Origin: Taiwanofungus camphoratus
Lineage: Eukaryota; Basidiomycota; Agaricomycetes; Polyporales; Taiwanofungaceae
NCBI GenBank assembly: GCA_003999685.1
Contig: CP021224.1
Span: 310,001 to 374,000, forward strand
Length of the DNA stretch: 64,000 bases
Reading direction: 5' to 3'
Shown here: positions 48,979-61,601 of the stretch, in pieces
How positions within the stretch are numbered: the first letter of the stretch is position 1
How the letters are laid out: every line of letters begins with the position of its first letter
The notes under the pieces: generated by a model
Told to the model about the DNA's origin: nothing
The model's input: only the letters and a program-made list of their open reading frames with translations
Database searches by the model: none
Program-made: the position numbers and the translations under genes

Positions 48979-49067
48979 GGCCGGCTAGCTCAGTTGGTTA
49001 GAGCGTGGTACTAATAGTTGTAGAAACGCTTATGCCAAGGTCGTCGGTTCAATCCCGACGTTGGCCA
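48979..49067 (+). tRNA. tRNA-Ile(AAU) with 15-nt intron
   Basis: A full cloverleaf folds. Acceptor stem GGCCGGC/GTTGGCC (two G-U pairs), D arm GCTC-AGTTGGTTA-GAGC, anticodon stem TGGTA/TGCCA, T arm GTCGG-TTCAATC-CCGAC, discriminator A. The anticodon loop reads CTAATA, giving anticodon AAU (read as IAU). A 15-nt intron (49017-49031) sits at the canonical position 37/38. It is transcribed toward the convergent metalloprotease gene. Confidence 0.93.
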
Positions 49068-49148
49068 TCAAGTAGGAAACATATTGTCTCTTGTTTTTAT
49101 GACTTCCGTCAGAATATGCTTCACCGTAAGTCAGTCTTTCGAGATTCC

Positions 49149-50279
49149 TCATTTGCTAACCAAAACATGCCATGAAGTAGATTTGGAGGGTCCTGAGGTT
49201 CCGCACATTTGCTCCAGCTCCTCTTCCTCCTTCCGGAGGCGATTCATGGTGGCCTCCAGCACCCTCTTTCTCCTTTCCTCCCGAGACTCGTCCACCGCGA
49301 CACTCGATCCCCCGAGAACTTGTGGTCCCCCTCCAACCATGTACGCCCCCGCCTCCGCTTCCAGTTCCGTCGATGGGAGATACGCTTCGTCAGAGCCAAT
49401 CAGATGGTGCGTACCCTGCTCTGCAACACGCTCATATTCAGCTACTTCGCGATTGAGCTTTGAGTTGAGTTCTTTGAACTGCACATGAAGAAATGAGCTC
49501 ACTAGTGATGAGACACGTCCATGATCACTCACATTGTCATCATGGTCGCTCCACGTATTGTGCGTGAGCTCATGGCAAAGGACCCTCCGCACATCCTTAT
49601 ACGTCCGGAATCCATCATACCGGTCTGTGCGCAGTCTCAGCTTGATCGCCTGTCCAGCATTGACGTTCAGGCCAAGAAGATGCGGCTGCTCGTGTGGCGC
49701 AAGTTCCGTAAGGACCTCAACGGAGAACTGGTGCTTCTGCATGATGTTACGTATGGCCGGGTCATTGGAAAGGCGTGTGAGAAGGGAGAGCGCAGAGGAG
49801 GGGTCAGGCAGATGCTGCAATGGCTCGATGCAGTGGAACCGATACCTTGCGTCTGCTGTCGTTGACGGGGGGCCAGTCGATCGCACCTGAATCGTAGAAA
49901 TGACTGAGAAATGACATTCAAAGACAAGTCAAGTGCTATGTACCTTTACGGGTGCCTTAGCCGCTCTCTCGCGTAGGATGTGCTCTCGTTTATTCCGCTC
50001 GTCCTCAACCGCACGCATCCCGCCTAGCTCTTCCGTTGTGAGTCCTAGCATTTGCACCTTTGTGCCATTATTCAGCCCGGCCTCTGCGACTGTGCTATCT
50101 TGGGACAGATTCGATTTCTTTCCCTTGTATAATAGCTTCTGGAGGGGCGGTGGCACAGAGGTCAGCTCTTCGAGGCGAGCTTGCAAAAAGGCAAGTGTAT
50201 CATCAGGGAGGAGGGAGAGGCGGTAGGCGATACCCCGATGGGTGATTGTGAGTTCTACCGGGCTAGTATTCGAGGTCAT
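49149..50279 (-). CDS. Ubiquitin-like/WLM metalloprotease fusion protein
   Basis: Three exons (50279-49944, 49886-49533, 49478-49149) sum to 1020 nt and give 339 residues. Residues 5-80 form a ubiquitin-like domain (VELTITHRGIAYRLSLLPDD; LQKLLYKGKKSNLSQDSTVA). Residues about 115-260 are a WLM domain with the zinc-protease motif HELTHNTWSDHDDN (HExxH-type with third ligand His). WLM proteases of the Wss1/SPRTN-related group remove SUMO- or ubiquitin-marked proteins, including DNA-protein crosslinks; the ubiquitin-fused form is also known in fission yeast. The C-terminus is a Glu/Arg-rich helix. A possible 5' non-coding or short coding exon lies near 50350-50410 (donor CTCG|GTGAGT). Confidence 0.88.
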
Positions 50280-52181
50280 TTCGATGCCAATGATGGGCTT
50301 CAACAAGTGGCTAGGTGATGGTTGACGATAAAGACACAGTAAGAGTACGTGTTCACTCACCGAGCGCTGCCTGGCTCGGGCATTTGTCAGGCTGGCCGAG
50401 CGTTGGGAACATGGTTAGGGTTTCCAGATTAGGCAACTTCCTCCGGTTTGTACATCTGCGGCCATCCGACCTCATCTGCTGTGAACGGAGGTGAGGGAGC
50501 ATGAGGCCTGTGCAGCGCAGAGGGGTTGGGGGGGCGACGTCGGTACGGGCGGACGTGGAGCAACGAGCTGCTGGGTGGGCGGGCTCGATGCGCTGCGAAT
50601 TTTTTGGTGCTGCACAGGAGATCCTGCGTACTTGGATGCTCATGCGGGAAACACTCTGTGTATTGTATGATGGTATAGAATATACATCAAGTGCCGGATT
50701 TCCGCTGTATTAGAAAACATCCCGGGATGGGCGGGTGGGGATAAATGAGAGGTGAAAGCCTGCTGTGAAAAATCAATATGCGCGCTACCTCTGGGGGGGA
50801 CGACGTGTGGATGCGCGCGAGTGGTGAGCGAGCGGAATGAAGGCGAAATGAAATCTTCGCCGCGCGGTCGGACGTTGGGGCCGGCTTCTCACGGCTTCGC
50901 GAGTGATCAGCCGGCACCCTCACTAAATAGTCTTTGACCTTTTTCCTTTTTTTTCTGGAGTTGGAATTGGGTGTGAATGCGCTCTGCCATTCGATTTGAC
51001 AGCCTCACCCGACCAATCGGGACTGAGCGCTAGCCTCCCTTTTATGCCGACAGGTCCGATCCATTTCAGGATATCCCAACACCGTTGAGCTGTTCCAGAA
51101 GTTGAAGGAAATATCTAATCTACCTGAGGAGACTGCGAAATTATTTGTCTTTGCCTTATGCTGTTTCGACGCGACACTGCACAGCCGGCTTTCTGTATTT
51201 CCAAAAAATGTCAGTGACATGTCATGAAATTATTTACTTATGACCCGTTTTGATAAGCTGTCTGTTCGCAACCTGTAAGTGATACCTGTCGATACTTATG
51301 TTCTAGCTAGGAGATCTCAATGTGCAGGACATCTCTAGAGACCTTCGATTCAGTTGCAATATTGTTTGGATTTCACGTATTCTTCTCCAGGACTACTGCC
51401 CACCCCTAGGCTCGGTACCTTGCATTGGTGGTAATGACACTATATTCTTCGACTCAGGCCCTTCAGCAGCCACCCGCTAGGCCTTTCTGGCCATCAGTAT
51501 TCATAGCCTGCATAGGTTATCCTCGATTGTTGTTGTCGAGTACCATCGACGTCGATTCGACGATAAGAGTGTGATAAGTATGGACAAGGCCCGGGGCTAT
51601 TTGACCCGTGTCCTGACACATAGAAGTCGATGAATTCGACAAGCCTGGTCATCGTATGATTGTGCCCTTCCTGTGGGGGATACATAACACTCAGCTGACT
51701 GCTCAGCGCTCATTTGAGGGATCAGGTCTGCATTCAATCCAGTAGCTATTGATATTATCAGGGAGCCAAGCGGGAGGTATCCTATGGCCACCTGTGTTAC
51801 AGTGTTGCTAAGTTGAGGATACAAAGTCCGCGATAACGCAGTAACTAATGTAGTGACGTCAAGAAGCACGCATCAGATCTCTGGTAGATGACCGGCTTGT
51901 CATAAATATTTGGTCTTGCAAGTTATTCGTGTGAAAATTGCTTGAAGGTAATCCGCTATGACAAGTCGGTGAAAACAAGGCTATCCCCAAAGCCGAGAAG
52001 CCGCAACCGGCGTCAGGATAGACCTGATCGGAAAAAAATATTTGGACATGCGGACGGGCTGGCGATACCTGTTGTGTTGTGGGGTTAAGTGCCCTGGATC
52101 AAATTCACAGGAGTACTTATTGATATCTCTGGTTCAAGCTTTTTCAACCGTCGCTCGCGGCGACCCCGCTGCACTTTTCAT
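50280..52181. other. Divergent intergenic region
   Basis: 1.9 kb between the WLM protease and the histidine kinase starts. Apart from the possible upstream exon near 50350-50410 I see no gene, repeat or RNA. Confidence 0.4.
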
Positions 52182-55100
52182 ATGCCCTATCGGTCCCGGA
52201 CCTCGTTCGTCGACGTGAACGGCAAGAAGGATGATTTGCCGTTAGCCTCCATCCCCAAGGACAGGGACAACGTGGAGAAGGTCAATTGCACCATGTCCGT
52301 CAGCGGCACGACATTGCAAGGCGGCCTCCCGACGCCAATCACCCAGCCTTCTGACTTTTCTGGACGTAGGGGGAAGCAAAAGAAGTCGGCGAGAGTCACT
52401 CGTGGGCTGCGGATTCACTGGGACACCTTCAAGCGGAAGCTGGGGACGGGCACAGCACCTTCAACCTCGTCTGCTCTCGAACCCGATGAGAGCGGAGATA
52501 GCTACAGTAACGGGCGCACCCGTACCGACGTGCAGGCAGAGGAAAGCGACGAGCATGTAGACGAGGTCATCGTGGACCGCCAATGGTCCGACGAGATCAA
52601 GAGCTCGTCCATCACACACTCTGAACATGGAGGGACACCAGAGAAGTCAGGGAGCAACCATCCGAACGGTACCAACACTGACAGAGAAAGTTTGGCTTTG
52701 CATCCCGAGGGCTTCTGGTCGTTGTGCCTCCCGCTCGTTGTTCTGCGGTGGCGATTATGGCCGTTTATTCACGGATTTTTCTGGAACCATTTTGTCGACG
52801 AAAAATCTGAGATGCACTACAACAAAGAGAACTGGTTCCTCCGAAAGGTGTGTAGGACGTTGTTACCCATGTGGTGCGATTCTGAAATCTCGTGTAGAGC
52901 TTGGCTCTGTGGTCTTCGGCATTCTTGATCATCAACTGGGTCCTTGCGGTCTCCTTCATCCCAAAGCCCGTGACACTGGCAGATAAGATATTCTATTATG
53001 GAGTGCGTTTGGCGAGATCTTATCCACTACCTGTTCGATGCTGACTCTACACAGGTTTCACCAGCTCTCACGTTCCCTGTCCTGCCTATGGTGATGTACG
53101 ATTTCCCACGTGATCGCAACCTCTTCTACCAGACTTTTCTGGTTTTTTCGGTGTGGTCCTGGTCTGTATATCAGATTATTTTCATGTAAGAATCAGTATT
53201 ATGCGTTTACTTGAAGGCGATGTCACTGGCTTCAATCTGGCCCTATAGGTTTCTGTGTGGAGAATACAACCATGCCCAGTCGCGGTTTACCTGCAATGGA
53301 AAGGATTTCCTCACCCTGTTCTAGTTCGTATTTTTCTTATACAATCGACAGAATGTGGCTCTTACCACACCTTTACCTATCCCAGTTACACCTCGGCTTT
53401 GCAAACCGTTGGGTTATTCGGCCTGAAGTTACACCGCTTCCCTGCTCTTCTGGGTATAACCGTGTTTTTTGCCCTGTATGTCCCATAGCAGATTTTGATA
53501 ACGGGCAACTATGCTAAGCTCTTTTTCATCTAGAGGATGCGGCCTGATCCTCCCGAACCATGCTGTATTTGTCCGAAGTATGAGGGCTTTCATACAGTCG
53601 TTGTGGTTCTAACCTTGCACGTGATGTGTATTCGCAGATCTTATCAATTTCTTGATTTTCCAAGCATTCCTTCTTTATGTTCATTATATGAGAGAAAATG
53701 TATGTCTCCCTGAGATATATCGTGGTGCAGCACAGCTCATGGCGACCTTAGGCTGAGCGGCGGTTATACACGCTTCGTGATCAGCTAAAGATTCAGTTCC
53801 GTGCAACGCAGAAGGCCCAGGTCAACGAACGTAAAGCTGCGGATTCCAAAAGGCGCCTTACCTCGTGCGTTCTACTATTGGTCTTCTGTCGAGATGTTGC
53901 TAACGCCTTTTGTTAGCTATGTGTTTCATGATAAGTATTTTATACCCTCGACAGCCGCATCTCCGACTAACACTGCGGCGCTGCACAGGTCCGCGTGCCA
54001 TTGAACACTGCCCGTATGTCTATGCTTTATTTGCCTACCTCGGAAACAACTCATTTCATTCGTGAATAGTCCTTGCTGTGCAAAATATGGAGGCGTACGG
54101 CTCGGTAGCGAAGGCGCAAGAAATTGAGTTTACAGCGCTCGAGGGAAGTCTTAGTATGATGTCGAAAGGCTAGTTACTTCTTTCACGATTATTGCATTGA
54201 AGAGGACTGACGTAAGAGCTTCCAGTGCTCAATGACGTCTTGGACTTGTAAGGATTCTGGCGACTCCGCTTTGGTATTGTTTGCTCATTCCGGCGTTAGC
54301 AACCGAATGGATAGCGGTCGATTCGAATCTGTACTCAAGGTGAGATCATATGCCACGCGAGCACATCTTCTCCTCTGACATCTGGTCGCTTGTCGCAGCC
54401 TTACACCTTCCATCAAGTCATGCGTTCAATGTTTGTACCGCTCCAATTGGCCACTGACGCGCGAGGTCTCGAGTTCGTTACTGACCTAGACCAAAACATC
54501 GATGAGGTGCTCATCCATTCGATCGTGACCTTTGATCTGATCTCTTGATCTCGATCTGACGATAACCCTCTCAGGTTGCTCGGCTTGCGTTGTACGAGGC
54601 GATGGGCAAGACCGGGTCGGTTGTTGATCAACGTCTCAGGGATGATCCGAGCAAGGATGGTGTTGTGGTCGGTGATGAAACTCGACTCCGACAGATCATC
54701 ACGAATCTAGCGAGGTGAGTGATCCCAACGCACTTGTTCAAATGAATTTGGCGCTGAGCATTGACCATGGCAGTAACGCATGCAAGTTCACGCCCGCCGG
54801 CGGAAAGCTCACGATTTCGACACGTCTGGCGCTCCCTCGGTTACCCTCGCGAGACGACAGTGCACTTACTACTAATACTGCTGGTGAACCATGTGAACTA
54901 TCACAAGACAAGGAGATGGGGGGGTCTTCTGCATCGTTGCCCTTGTCGAGGTCCGGCAGTCAAAGGGGGGAGTCTAGTAAGTTTCATAGTCTGAAAATGT
55001 CTTACCTGTGCTGACTTACTCCTGACAGCAGGAGAAGGGTTGTCTTCGAGCATGCCGCACCGGCTGTCGGCCACGCGCCTCACACAGCATAATGTCCTGA

Positions 55101-56608
55101 CATCGAAACCCCCACCACCTCTTGAATGGATTGTTGTTCGCATCGAGGTGTCGGATACAGGCTATGGCATCCGGCCGAAGGACATGGTCCAAAGCAAACT
55201 CTTCAGTCAGTGTCTCAAGCAATTCGTGGCATGTCCTGTCATTGATTTTTTTTAATCAGCTGCATTCAACCAGACCGAGCAAGGACGGCTACAAGGCGGG
55301 AAGGGCACAGGTCTTGGCTTGGCCCTTGTGCGTCAGATCGTGAAACTCAGTGGGGGTCGGCTGGGCGTGCGATCGAAAGTGAATGAAGGGTCGACATTCT
55401 GGGTAGAGCTACGTGAGTGTCTTATCAGCAACATGTACGCCACTTGTTTTGCTGAAGAATCATGACAGCATTGGGTGTTGGAATGAAGGCCATCCCCGTT
55501 CTAATGACACCTCCTGAGAGCCAAGATGTCGACGCAGGACTGCCCAGCCTTTCCAGAACCAAAACGATGAAGAGTGTCGCATTGCCCGAGTCTCCTGATC
55601 TTCGTGCTATGCCGCAAACACCTCCTTCAAGGTCCTCTTCAGCTCTACATAGTATAATGGAACAAGGTATGGTCATCGACTCGCACAAGATCCACTTTCT
55701 GATCATGTTTGTGCAGGCGGTTTAGTGGAGATATCGACCAAGCGCGGAGACCGTTCGCCCGTCCTGACAAGGACAATAGGTGATCCTTCGACAGGGACCC
55801 ATGCGATAGTCGAGGACATACCATCCTTACCGCCTACGGACTTTTCTAGTTCCGCAGATACTTCATCCGAAACCGTCCGACCACGCCTTTCAGAGTTACC
55901 GAAGCCACAGACGTTTACACTCGAGCCTCCTGTTTCACCTGCCACATCGTCAGCGACGTCATCCACGCAAGCAGGTACGGCAACAAGTTCATCCGTCCCC
56001 GACGGCTCTCTCAATGTCCTCGTGGTCGATGATGACCCGCTCACCCGACTGCTCATGTCTCGTATGCTCACTCGGATAGGTTGCAGAGTCACGACCGCAG
56101 AGAATGGTGAGGCGGCACTGGACTTGATTCTCGGCAATGGCCCGCGGGCCACGCCATCTTCAGAGGACACCGGAAGCGCCGGACTCTCAAAAGATGGACC
56201 AACGCCATCTGGAGACGAGTACCGTTATGCGGTGATATTCTTGGACAACCAGATGCCAGTCTTGTCGGGACTGGATACGGTCGCAAAGCTTCGTGAGATT
56301 GGTAGGCATGACTTTGTTGTAGGCGTTACAGGTGAGCATGTACACGTTTGGCCGGCATCTGGTATCTGAACACACACGTCAGGCAACGCATTGCTGACTG
56401 ACCAACGACAGTACCTAGAAGCGGGGGCGGATCAGTATGTATCATCATTTTGGTTCTCCCGGTGTCGAGTCACTGACCATACTTGCCATGAAATAGCGTT
56501 CTCACGAAACCTGTCCTCGAGAAAAGTTTGAAGAGCATGCTGGCCATTGCGGACGAGCGACGAAAACGAGGTCCTCCGACGTCAGAGCCAGCGCGGCCGG
56601 CATTGTAG
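52182..56608 (+). CDS. Membrane hybrid histidine kinase with receiver domain
   Basis: A long multi-exon gene, about 1,000-1,050 codons. Residues 1-220 are a charged cytosolic-type region. Five or six membrane spans follow ([71 protein letters not shown]). Then come a linker coiled coil ([16 protein letters not shown]), the H-box (YVFH, then [15 protein letters not shown]), and the ATPase domain: N-box [11 protein letters not shown]1 DTGYGI, F-box [11 protein letters not shown]2 [17 protein letters not shown] Ser/Pro-rich linker leads to a receiver domain ([30 protein letters not shown] with phospho-Asp, LTKPV). Hybrid kinases pass phosphate from His to Asp and on to Ypd1. The junction right after the H-box His lacks a normal donor (53930-53934). 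Confidence 0.88.
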
Positions 56609-57774
56609 CGTAGACTTCACATTCTCTTTTGTCCATTTTTCGGTTTCCTTGGGGTCTCCTTGTCTAAAGTGGTCACTGTTCAATGGACTCACAATCAGTT
56701 GCTTCATACACCAGAGTATCTATAATTATTTGTATCAGTTTAGTACACGCTTGCTCCTCATACACGGCGACTGCCATTCACATCACGTATATCACTAGTT
56801 TCCTCCTACGTTCATCTTCAGTTGTGTCCTTAATGACAGAAGAGCGATGACCAAGTTTTTCACTCCGGAACCGGAGACATCATATTCCGGATAGTTCTGG
56901 GCGTCAAGCGCGGATGTCAGCACGGGTGTGTTGTCCACACGCCTTTGATAGCATTCAGACTTTGCGGCGGGTGAGGGTGTACGAGATAGCCTAGCAGTTG
57001 CCACAGTATTTGCGAGGCATGCGATGGAAACCCGAATATGTCCTGAGAGCTTTGATCAGTTGAATAAACATGTCCGAGTGATTCAAGTTTGGCCAATCGG
57101 CTGTTGCCGTCGACATTGGCTTCGAGGTATGAACGCCACTCAGGGCGGGGGTGCCTAAACGCTGTGTTCAGACGTATTGCCACACAAACGAGAGTCCGAT
57201 GAAGTCCTTGGACGCTGTAGAAGCCAGGTATTTTTATGAGAGACGAGCGATGAGTGGAAGTCTGCGGAATGACTGCTGTAAGGACGTCGGCCTGTGGCGC
57301 AGGGAGTAGCGTGAGCCATCAACCGGAAAGAAAAGCAACCAACTGCGGTCGATAACTGCTACGTGTGGCCCAAATGGGGCAAACATGAAGGCATGGTTTA
57401 TAAAATACGCTGTCAAAATGTATCCTTTCTAGGGCAGATTTTATCGAGGAAATATATGGAAGAAAAAGGTCTGCTCTTGCTTTTATCTACTAGTGAGAAC
57501 AGCGAATGTGGCCCAGGTCTTTCCGCGCAGGGGGTCGTCGGAGTTCAATCTTCCTAGGTTCAGTGAGCAGATCTGGCTCCCTTAACAGCCTGTAAGGCGC
57601 ATCTTACTTTCATTCCCCCACCACCAAGCCTCCTCCCTCCCTTCCATAAATTGTCCCCGATCCCCGAAATTTCAGCGCGCTCTCCCGTGGATCACCTCCC
57701 ACCTTTTTTATTCTCTCAGCAGACTCAATTTCGCTTTCCACCTGAGTTTCAAGGGTGTAGCCCAGCGCTTACTG
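56609..57774. other. Intergenic, promoter side of the Snt2-like gene
   Basis: 1.2 kb with no supported gene on either strand; pyrimidine-rich before the start at 57775, as is common in fungal promoters. Confidence 0.4.
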
Positions 57775-60700
57775 ATGCCTGCGTCGGCTTCGGTTTTCTA
57801 CATCACGCTCAAGAATGGCGAACAAGTGAAAGTCAATGGTAAAACCAAATATTCGCTTCTTCTTTATGGCATCAAGAGCTCATTTTTAAACAGATCATGT
57901 TTATTGTTCGCCCAGCTGGGCTATTCGAGATGGTACCCCCTACTCGATAGCCCGTATCATGGAATTCTTGCCAGCACAGGGTATTCCCACCTTTGACAAG
58001 GGGGGAAAACGGAACGAACCATTCACACGTGTTCGACTAGCTTGGTATTATCGACCAAGCGACGTGAGCGATCGTCCGGTCGCGGACTGTCGTCTCCTCC
58101 TCGCTGCTATATATTCTGAAGTCTGCGATCTTAGTCAACTCCGTGCCAAGTGTCATGTCATACACAGAGATAAAATAACGGATCTGGCTGGATGGAAAAA
58201 ACGCCCTGATAGATTTTATTTCAACCGCCTCTTCGACCCATGGATCAGGAAGGAATTCGAAGTTATACCTTCTGTCAACGTCCGAAATCGTACGTGGATA
58301 ATTCAGCGAGTCAAACATAGCGTCCCTGACGAGACCCATTAGTTCCTGCCCATATCAGAGACGTTCTCATCGAGCGATATGAATACGTAGTTGCTGAGAA
58401 AGAAGTAGTACCAGACCTCACTGACTCACTTCGGCACTGCGACACTTGCAAAGACTGGTGTCCACCGTAAGTCAATTATTCGCTGTGTCAGAACACCATC
58501 TCATCGTCTTCTACACATCACATCGACTGTCATGCAGACCGGAGACTGTGCAATGCGACAGATGCAAGTTGTTCTTTCACATGAGCTGTGTGAACCCGCC
58601 TCTGGTCGCAAAGCCCAGTCGAGGATATGGGTGGACTTGTGCGCCCTGTTCACGGAAGCATGAGGAAGAAGTAGATAGCCACGAGGTGCGCCATCCGACG
58701 CCGGTAGCGCCGAAGCCGAAGACGAACGCACCTGCTCCGAGAGGGAGGGGCCGACCTCGGAAAGACCGCACGCTGGCTGAGAAGGAGGAGAATCTCGAAA
58801 TTAAGCACTTCAAGATGTGGCCGTTTCGATACTTTGGGTAAATGTGTGAGACGTCCAAGGTTATTTCGCAGCACTGACACAGGTCTGTAGGCAATACACG
58901 GTAGCGGACGACACGCTGGGTGAGCGTTCATCACGGTTATTATCCGCCGAGGTGCTAAATTTGATATCAGACCCGGACGACTTGATCTTCCCACGCGCCG
59001 CGACTCGAGTAGGACCAAAATATCAGGCCAATGTCCCTCTAGCGCCAGGAGTCGACAGCCCAGTCACCGCTCCAGGTATGCATCAGTTTTTTCCAGTGAT
59101 ATGTATATCTTATATCCCCTTCAGATCTGGAAGAAAGAGGTGGTGATTCAACCGTTGAAGTTCTCAGTCTAGTGGGCGATATGAGCCCCGCCGAAGGTGC
59201 GTGGGAATGTTCCGTCTCCGATATGATTTTCGCTTACGTGATCATTCGTGATTAGTCGCTTCATGTGAGTAACATGGTATTCGTACTGAATACCACTCCG
59301 CACGCTAATACCGGAATTCTACAAGTGGAGACGTACAAGAGTACTCTCACCAGGAGCGAACAACTGAAATGCAGTGTGGACTGGCTCACGGAAGTCATGC
59401 GCCGTTTCACGGAAGCATGGCTCGCAGAGCGCGACTTCTCTAGTGTGAACATGAGGTCACCGTTACGTCTCGAGAAGGTATGTATTTCGACTGCTGCATG
59501 AGAACGCCTTTAAGATGTTCATTTCAGTGGAAAAAAGTGGAGACAAGGTATACAGACAGAGACTGGAGTGACCAAGAGATAGCCGCCTTTGAGGACGCTA
59601 TCGCCACTCACGGTGCTGAATTACGCCCGGTTAGGGACGAGGTTGGTACCAGATCCATGTACGAAGTCGTTCGCTTCTATGGCCACTGGAAAAAGTAAGC
59701 TTCTTGATGATGTTTACATGACGTGCACGCGCTGACATTCGTACTAGTCGGAAACTCGGAGAGGAGAACGCAAGTATTAAGGCAGCTCGCGCTGGTGCAG
59801 GGACCGAGTCATTGCAACCTCCATCACGGGCTGCATCGCCTGATAACGAGGGTTCTATCGTCAAGGACATCACTAGGAGTAACAGTAGTTGTGGTGCCTG
59901 TCGCACACGAGAATCCGAGACGTGGTGGAAGGCACCGAAGGGTTTGCCGACCAATGTGCTGTGTGAGAACTGTGGTATCAGCTGGCGTAAATACGCGGAC
60001 CTCAATGTCAGACCTGTCCGCGAGGACGCTATAGCAAAGACGAAAAATGGTGAGAAGCGAGAAGGGACTCCTCTTCATGGTCCTCATGCGAAGCGTGCCA
60101 AGGTCGGGTACAACATGTTACACACTGCCCTATGTACTCATCAGTGTCACAGACTGCATCTTCAGCACAGTCCACGCCGCCTCCTATGGGTCCACTGCCT
60201 GCTGCTCCACAAGTACGCTGCCTCGCATGTCAACGGAACGGACCCATGGGCAAAGTCCTAAGATGTAAACAGTGCTCATTTCGTGCGCATGCCGGTACGT
60301 TGTCTTATCTGGTCTCTGCCCTGAGCTTTTACCAATCGGATTCATTTACCGTCAGGTGCTTGCGGTGTTGTTCCCGACCCGTCAACCGTTGAATCATGGG
60401 TCTGTGAATTGTGCGCCAATGACAAGTCATTAGAAGCATCATTGGTGCGTTTCAGTTCATTATTGTGCATATCGATCTCAACTTAGTGGTTGGTGTGCTA
60501 TCAGAATCACGATTGTCTCCTATGTCCGAGAGCGAGGAGGGACTACAAGAAGAAAGCACCATACCCTCCCCCTGACAACTTTTTGCGAGCTTGTAAACCT
60601 ACCGAGGGTCAAGCCTGGGTACACGTCTTGTGCTCTGTATTCATCCCAGAAGTAAACTTCTCAGATGCAAATCGACTGCGGCTTGTGGAAGGGATCAGCA

Positions 60701-61471
60701 CGATTCCTCAGTATCGATGGTCAAATGTACGTATACATAAGGCCCGCAGAAATTACTCGACTCACATCTGTCCAGAAATGTACGCTGTGCGATCTTGATG
60801 GGGGAGCCGTCATACGGTGTGGTGAATGTCCGGCAGAGTATCATGTTTCATGTGCGTGGAAACAAGGACACAAGTTCGGTTTCGAACTGCAGCCGGTTAG
60901 TTCAGTTCATAGAAGGCCTCATTTGCTAGTCTTATGTTTTCTTAGGTGAAGCACAGCCGGAGAGACACTACCACCATGGTCGATTTCAAGGATGATTCTG
61001 GCTGTATGGTGCCCTTGATCATTTGCAAGGGTCATATCGGCCATAGAAGGCATTTGTATGACATATGTGAGACTAACGAACTAGGCGAGGTATAGTCGTT
61101 TCAGACTCCTTTTGTGTGTCGATAAGGCTGATCAAACCGTCAAGACTGCTTTGCAAGTGTATTGCAAGAACTACAAACAAGCTCAGACTAATCATACCCA
61201 TGGTTTACTTCGGAAGGCGCGACGTCTTGATACTATCCTCGGCGCTGGAGCGGACGCTACCTCAGCTGACGGCGACATAGCATCCTGTCCCGACCCACTG
61301 TGTTCCAAGTGTCATAGCGAGTTTTCACCTTTTTTCCATCCACTGCCACCGAGCAATGGGGCGTCAGCTCCTCTTTCACAGGCGGAGGCACGGACTTGGC
61401 TATGCCACAGATGCTATTCTGAATCAAGGCAAAGTCATGTAGTAGTAACCAATGGGACTCTGCCATCATAG
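57775..61471 (+). CDS. SNT2: Snt2-like chromatin protein: BAH, PHD, ELM2, SANT, GATA-like finger, extended PHD
   Basis: Around 15 exons. A BAH domain starts at residue 1 (VFYITLKNGEQVKVNDHVYC; RVRLAWYYRPSDVSDRPV; CDLSQLRAKCHVIHRDKI). PHD finger 1 spans 58430-58670 (CDTCKDWCPP; CDRCKLFFHMSCVNPP). ELM2-like RVGPKYQANVP is at about 59010 and a SANT domain at 59540-59695 (RDWSDQEIAAFEDAIATHG; MYEVVRFYGHWK). A GATA-type finger lies at 59895-59990 (CGACRTRESETWWKAP; LCENCGISW). A second PHD (CLACQRNGPMGKVLRCKQC) and an extended PHD (HDCLLCPRARRDYK; WVHVLCSVFIPEVNF; CTLCDLDGGAVIRCGECPAE) follow. This order is that of yeast Snt2, which reads histone H3 marks with Ecm5/Rpd3 or the Lid2 complex and can act as a ubiquitin ligase. 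The call is by domain order. Confidence 0.88.
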
Positions 61472-61601
61472 AATCCGTTAATGCCTGTAGAATTACATGT
61501 ACTATTGTTATAGTGGAGATTATCCGATGCAGTGGATGGGAAACAACTGACAGCAGTATCGATAACTGAATGAAAAATGCAAATAGTAAATGTGCCGTAT
61601 A

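Noticed and set aside
50353-50643. Minus-strand frame upstream of the WLM protease
   Set aside because: Not a separate gene; at most a 5' exon of the protease. The ubiquitin-like domain starts cleanly at the ATG at 50279.
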